15,688 nt of DNA from an uncultured Francisella sp. (GTDB lineage Bacteria; Pseudomonadota; Gammaproteobacteria; Burkholderiales; Neisseriaceae), in NCBI GenBank assembly GCA_905373555.1, contig CAJPTP010000006.1, positions 1-15,688 of the forward strand. The letters run 5' to 3'. Below are positions 12,250 through 15,688 of this stretch, piece by piece (positions within the stretch are counted from its first letter, which is position 1; the number at the start of each line of letters is the position of its first letter). Under the pieces are notes generated by a model. It ran no database searches. It saw nothing but the letters and a program-made list of their open reading frames with translations, and was not told the DNA's origin. The position numbers and the translations under genes were made by a program.

Positions 12250-14888
12250 TGGGAACCGTCTTTGCACAAGGGGCGCAGTGGGTTCGTGCGGACTTCCATC
12301 TGCACACCCGCGCAGATCGCGAGTTCAAATTCACGGGCGATGACAACTTCTACAACAGCAACTATGTGGATGCGCTGGAGAAAGCAGGTATCCAGCTGGG
12401 TGTCATCACCAATCACAACAAGTTCGACTTCGAGGAATTCAAAGCGCTGCGCAAGACAGCGCAGAAGAAGAATATTGCGCTGCTGCCAGGCGTTGAGTTG
12501 TCGGTCAATGACGGGGCCAATGGTATCCATACGCTTGTTGTCTTTTCAGATGATTGGTTGGCCGATGGTCATGACCATATCAATCCCTTCTTGGGCGTCG
12601 CGTTCAAAGGAAAAGTCCCAGCTCAGTATGAGCAGGAAAATGGTCGATCTTCGCTGTCTCTGCTGAACACCATCGAGGAGTTGGAAAGCTACCACCGCGA
12701 CTTCTTTCTCGTCTTTGCTCATGTCGAAGCGCCGAGTGGGCTTTGGGCCGAACTAGATGGCGGACGTCTCTCTGAGCTGGGTCAAAGCAAATTCTTTCGC
12801 CGTCGCACGCTGGGCTTCCTGAAGGTACGCACCTACAACAAGCAGCAAGAGAAGCACAAACCCTGCCGGACCAAAGCGCAGCAGCATCTAGGGGACTGGT
12901 ACCCTGCCGAACTCGAAGGCAGCGACGCCAAATGCATAGAAGACATTGGCCAGGGTAAAGCCTCTTATCTCAAATTGGGTGAACTGTCCTTTGAGGCGGT
13001 CAAGTTTGCCTTGAGCGATCCCGCTTCGCGGGTCGCCACGGAGCCGCCCAAGCATCTCGCATCGCACATCCGCAGCATTCACTTTGATGGGGGCATTCTT
13101 GACGGGAAAACGCTGCATTTCTCGCCTGAACTGAACACGTTGATCGGCATCCGGGGCAGCGGCAAGTCTTCCATTCTGGAAGCAGTGCGCTACGTCCTCG
13201 ATATTCCTCGCGGGGAGAAGGCGCAGGACACCAAATACAAGGATGAACTGATCCGCTACACTCTGGGTAGCGGCGGTAAGGTGACGCTGACGGCCTGTGA
13301 CGTATACGGACAGGAATTCACCATCTCCCGCATTTTCCGCGAAGCGCCGAACGTCTATCTGGACGGCAAATTGCAGCCCGGCGTGTCGATCCGGGAAACC
13401 GTGCTGCGCCGTCCGATCTACTTCGGGCAGAAAGACCTTTCCAGCACCGGCGAAGGTTTCGAGACCGATCTCGTGGAGAAGCTGGTGGGCGAAAAACTCC
13501 GCACACTGCGAGACGAAATCGAAACCCAACGCCAGCATGTGCGTGATGCAGCAAGTCGCTGGCTCAAGCTCAGCAATACTGCCGAACTCAGGCGTGATTA
13601 CGAGTCCCAGCTCACCGATGCCAACTTCCGGCTGAAGATATTTGAAGAGTACGGGGTTGCCAACAAACTGCAAAAGCGCCTTGGCTTCCAGCAGGATGCC
13701 AGTGCACTGGCTCGCATGAAGGAGCGGGCAGACAGCTTTGTGCTCGCCCTCGGGCAATTGATCGCCGAGCACGAAGACGATCTGCGTAATGCCACGAGCT
13801 ACGTCTCCAAGCAGAACCCCGACTTCTTCACGGCTTATTACGCCGAATTTGCCAACCTCGTTGCCAAGGTCGATCAGCTCAAGCAAATCGAGCAGGAGGC
13901 TCGCGCCTTTACCACCCGGCTTCAAGCCAAACAAGGCGAGTTCGACGGCGCGCGCCAGAGTCTTCAGGAGGAGTTTGCCCAGGTCGAACGTCAGCTGGCT
14001 CAGGAACTCAAGCAGACCGGCATGACGGCCATCCAGCCGGATGACTTCCTGACCCAACAGCAGCGCAAAACCAAGGCGGAGCAAATGCTGGAGGCGCTGG
14101 CCAAGCAGGAAAGCCAGCAAAGCAGCATCCGCGACGCCCTGTTTGCCGAGATCGACAAGCTCAACGCGCTGTGGCTGCGCGAGTTCAACGCCATCAAGGC
14201 CGAATTGGATCGGGTGAACGCTGGCCATACCGCCTTGCAGATCGAAGCCGACTTCAAAGGCGATAAGGAAGCCGCCATCAGTTTCATGCAGCAGCTCTTC
14301 AAGGGCAGCAACATCCGCGAAACCACCCTGCGCGCCGTGATGGAGGACTATGCCGATTTCGGCGGCCTGCTGCGCGACTTACCCAACGCCTTGAAAAAAG
14401 CGGGCAGCGCGCCGGATGTGTTCGAAAAGACCTTCATGCAGAACCTGACTGAGTTCGTTACCTGGCAGGTGCCCAACCGTTTCGTCATCCGTTATCGCGG
14501 CAAGGAGCTCAAGCACCATTCCCTCGGGCAGCGTGCTTCCGCGTTGCTGCTGTATGTGCTCAGCCAGCGCCAGAACGACGTGATCATCATCGACCAGCCG
14601 GAAGACGATCTGGACAACCAGACCATCTACGACGACGTGATCAAGCTGCTGCGCGAGATGAAGCCTCACGCTCAATTCATCTTCGCCACCCACAACGCCA
14701 ACTTCCCGGTGCTGGGTGATGCGGAGCAAGTGCACGCCTGCCGCTATCAGGATGAGCAAGTCGCCGTACAAAGCGGCAGCATCGACGCTCGTCCGGTGCA
14801 GGACGCCATCATCAACATCATGGAAGGAGGCGTGGACGCCTTCAACCGACGCAAAGAGGTTTACAACCTATGGAAACCACAGAACTGA
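12246..14888 (+). CDS. PHP-domain / ABC-type ATPase fusion (TrlF-like), restriction-linked
   Basis: An 880-residue two-part protein. Residues 1 to about 250 form a PHP phosphoesterase-like domain: RADFHLH (His18, His20), VITNHNKF (His57), LLPGVELS (Glu84), IHTLVVF (His95), FAHVEAPSG (His159) and EGSDAKCIEDIG (Asp227). From about 275 on it is an SMC/RecF-like ABC ATPase: Walker A GIRGSGKSS with Lys307, a coiled-coil-rich insert at about 425-690, signature SLGQR at 759-763, Walker B IIIDQPEDD with Asp783 and Glu786, and H-loop ATHNANF with His816. It resembles proteins named TrlF family AAA-like ATPase in annotation; the function is unproven. GAGGAGGGG just before the ATG is a very strong Shine-Dalgarno, and the ATGA overlap with hsdR couples translation. 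The likely role is a nuclease-type effector gated by ATP within phage defence (inference). Confidence 0.85.
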   Translation: MMGTVFAQGAQWVRADFHLHTRADREFKFTGDDNFYNSNYVDALEKAGIQLGVITNHNKFDFEEFKALRKTAQKKNIALLPGVELSVNDGANGIHTLVVFSDDWLADGHDHINPFLGVAFKGKVPAQYEQENGRSSLSLLNTIEELESYHRDFFLVFAHVEAPSGLWAELDGGRLSELGQSKFFRRRTLGFLKVRTYNKQQEKHKPCRTKAQQHLGDWYPAELEGSDAKCIEDIGQGKASYLKLGELSFEAVKFALSDPASRVATEPPKHLASHIRSIHFDGGILDGKTLHFSPELNTLIGIRGSGKSSILEAVRYVLDIPRGEKAQDTKYKDELIRYTLGSGGKVTLTACDVYGQEFTISRIFREAPNVYLDGKLQPGVSIRETVLRRPIYFGQKDLSSTGEGFETDLVEKLVGEKLRTLRDEIETQRQHVRDAASRWLKLSNTAELRRDYESQLTDANFRLKIFEEYGVANKLQKRLGFQQDASALARMKERADSFVLALGQLIAEHEDDLRNATSYVSKQNPDFFTAYYAEFANLVAKVDQLKQIEQEARAFTTRLQAKQGEFDGARQSLQEEFAQVERQLAQELKQTGMTAIQPDDFLTQQQRKTKAEQMLEALAKQESQQSSIRDALFAEIDKLNALWLREFNAIKAELDRVNAGHTALQIEADFKGDKEAAISFMQQLFKGSNIRETTLRAVMEDYADFGGLLRDLPNALKKAGSAPDVFEKTFMQNLTEFVTWQVPNRFVIRYRGKELKHHSLGQRASALLLYVLSQRQNDVIIIDQPEDDLDNQTIYDDVIKLLREMKPHAQFIFATHNANFPVLGDAEQVHACRYQDEQVAVQSGSIDARPVQDAIINIMEGGVDAFNRRKEVYNLWKPQN

Positions 14889-15688
14889 TCGACTGCTTAA
14901 GCCGTGGCGAAGACAGCCGCCATCAGTTCAAAGAGAACTTCACCAATGCCGATGCCCTGGCGGCGGAGATCGTCGCCTTCGCCAACACCGCTGGCGGGCG
15001 GATTTTTATTGGCGTGCACAACGACGGCACGGTGCTGGGCTTGTCTTTTGCAGACATCGACCGCCTGAACCAGCTCATCTCCAACAGTGCCTCACAAAAC
15101 GTGCGGCCTGCGGTGAACCCGCTCACCGAAAATGTGCCGCACCCCAACGGCACCGTGATGGTGGTCACCGTTGCGGAAGGCGTCAGCAAACCCTACATGG
15201 ACAAGAACGGCGCCATCTGGGTGAAGAACGGCTCGGACAAGCGCCGCGCCACCTCGCGCGAGGAAATCCAGCGCCTGTTCCAGCAGGCGGGTCTGGCGCA
15301 TGCGGATGAAACCCCCGTGGCGGGCCTGGGCGCGGGCGATGTGGACCTGCCCTATTTCGCAACCTTCTTCGAACAGCAATTTGGCGAACCGCTCGCCCAG
15401 CGCAACCTGCCACTGCCGCAGCTCCTGACCAACATGAACCTGATGAACCAGGGGCAGCTCAACGTGGCGGGCGGCCTGCTGTTTGCCAAAGCGCCGCAGT
15501 ACGCGCTACCCGCCTTCATCGTCAAGGCGGTGGCCTTTGTCGGCACCGAGATCGAAGACCAGCGCTATATCGACAGCCGCGACATCACCGGCAAGCTGGC
15601 CGATGTGTTCCAGCAGACACTCGGCTTTATCGTCGCTAACACCCGTGCCACTCAGGGTGAACAGGGCTTCAACTCCCAAGGCCAATCG
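14870..15688 (+). CDS. AlbA_2 (Schlafen-core-like) domain ATP-binding protein, 3' end outside window
   Basis: Reads open for 273 codons to the window end, so the C-terminus is missing; relatives are often 400-550 residues. The N-terminal AlbA_2 domain (about 10-130) shows EDSRHQFKENF, AAEIVAFANTAGGRIFIGVHNDGTVLGL and YMDKNGAIWVKNGSDKRRATSREEIQRLFQ. Residues 155-273 (LTNMNLMNQGQLNVAGGLLFAKAPQYALPAFIVKAVAFVGTEIED...GKLADVFQQTLGFIVANT) fit the linker leading to the HATPase-like C-terminal part of this family. The domain is related to Schlafen, whose members can be RNases or nucleic-acid binders; here catalysis is not established. ATG 14870 overlaps the previous gene by 19 bases, with GAGG ten bases upstream, so it is translated as part of the same operon. 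Confidence 0.85.
   Translation, partial: METTELIDCLSRGEDSRHQFKENFTNADALAAEIVAFANTAGGRIFIGVHNDGTVLGLSFADIDRLNQLISNSASQNVRPAVNPLTENVPHPNGTVMVVTVAEGVSKPYMDKNGAIWVKNGSDKRRATSREEIQRLFQQAGLAHADETPVAGLGAGDVDLPYFATFFEQQFGEPLAQRNLPLPQLLTNMNLMNQGQLNVAGGLLFAKAPQYALPAFIVKAVAFVGTEIEDQRYIDSRDITGKLADVFQQTLGFIVANTRATQGEQGFNSQGQS

Larger units (their letters stand above)
6603..15688. mobile_element. Genomic island, left part (integrase plus restriction/defence cargo)
   Basis: Base composition and codon use change right after ychF: leucine shifts from frequent TTG to mainly CTG and long AT-richer non-coding stretches appear. The first gene is a tyrosine integrase reading into the island, as in P4-like integrative elements. 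The cargo is a type I restriction-linked operon. No tRNA is at the junction; the ychF 3' end is the nearest candidate target. The right end, attR and the rest of the cargo lie outside the window, so the left boundary is accurate only to about 200 bases. Confidence 0.75.

Noticed and set aside
12888..14228. 446-codon minus-strand frame opposite the PHP-ABC gene
   Set aside because: Antisense shadow; the plus strand carries all ATPase motifs across the same bases.

Overview
The window joins two different kinds of DNA. Bases 1 to about 6602 look like chromosomal backbone of a very GC-rich Gram-negative proteobacterium. The Lol lipoprotein-sorting genes, DarP/YjgA and YchF point to a proteobacterium, and a single Lol permease next to lolD fits a betaproteobacterium best (inference; no rRNA or marker phylogeny is available here). 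Leucine is often TTG in these genes, and several of their proteins carry low-complexity Ala/Gly/Pro/Gln/Glu-rich segments that their families usually lack.

Backbone layout: lolC then lolD on the minus strand (2655 down to 205) with a strong inverted repeat over the lolD stop codon; a divergent promoter region (about 2656-2994); darP on the plus strand; a striking C8-A8-G8 palindrome; an MdtD-like 14-TM MFS exporter; and ychF, which is complete and ends with the usual family C-terminus.

From just after ychF to the window end the composition changes: lower GC, CTG-dominated leucine, long AT-richer non-coding stretches. This is the left part of a genomic island. It begins with a P4-type (DUF4102) tyrosine integrase preceded by several short direct repeats that may be integrase or excisionase sites. 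A small, probably decaying ORF follows. Then comes about 585 bp (8416-8999) without a convincing gene but with a near-perfect long inverted repeat (8484-8707) and a cluster of GTG-rich direct repeats.

The cargo is a tightly packed defence-type operon. It holds a small excisionase-like HTH gene; an hsdR of the EcoR124I (type IC) kind whose ribosome-binding site lies in a hairpin; a PHP-domain/ABC-type ATPase fusion overlapping hsdR by ATGA; and an AlbA_2 (Schlafen-like) ATP-binding protein overlapping the previous gene by 19 bases and running off the window. No hsdM or hsdS is visible; they should lie beyond 15688 if this is a complete type I restriction system. The best candidate for something little described is the pair of accessory genes translationally coupled to hsdR. 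Their arrangement recalls the PrrC anticodon nuclease embedded in the EcoprrI type IC locus, where an ABC-type NTPase effector guards the restriction enzyme. No CRISPR array, rRNA or tRNA was seen.
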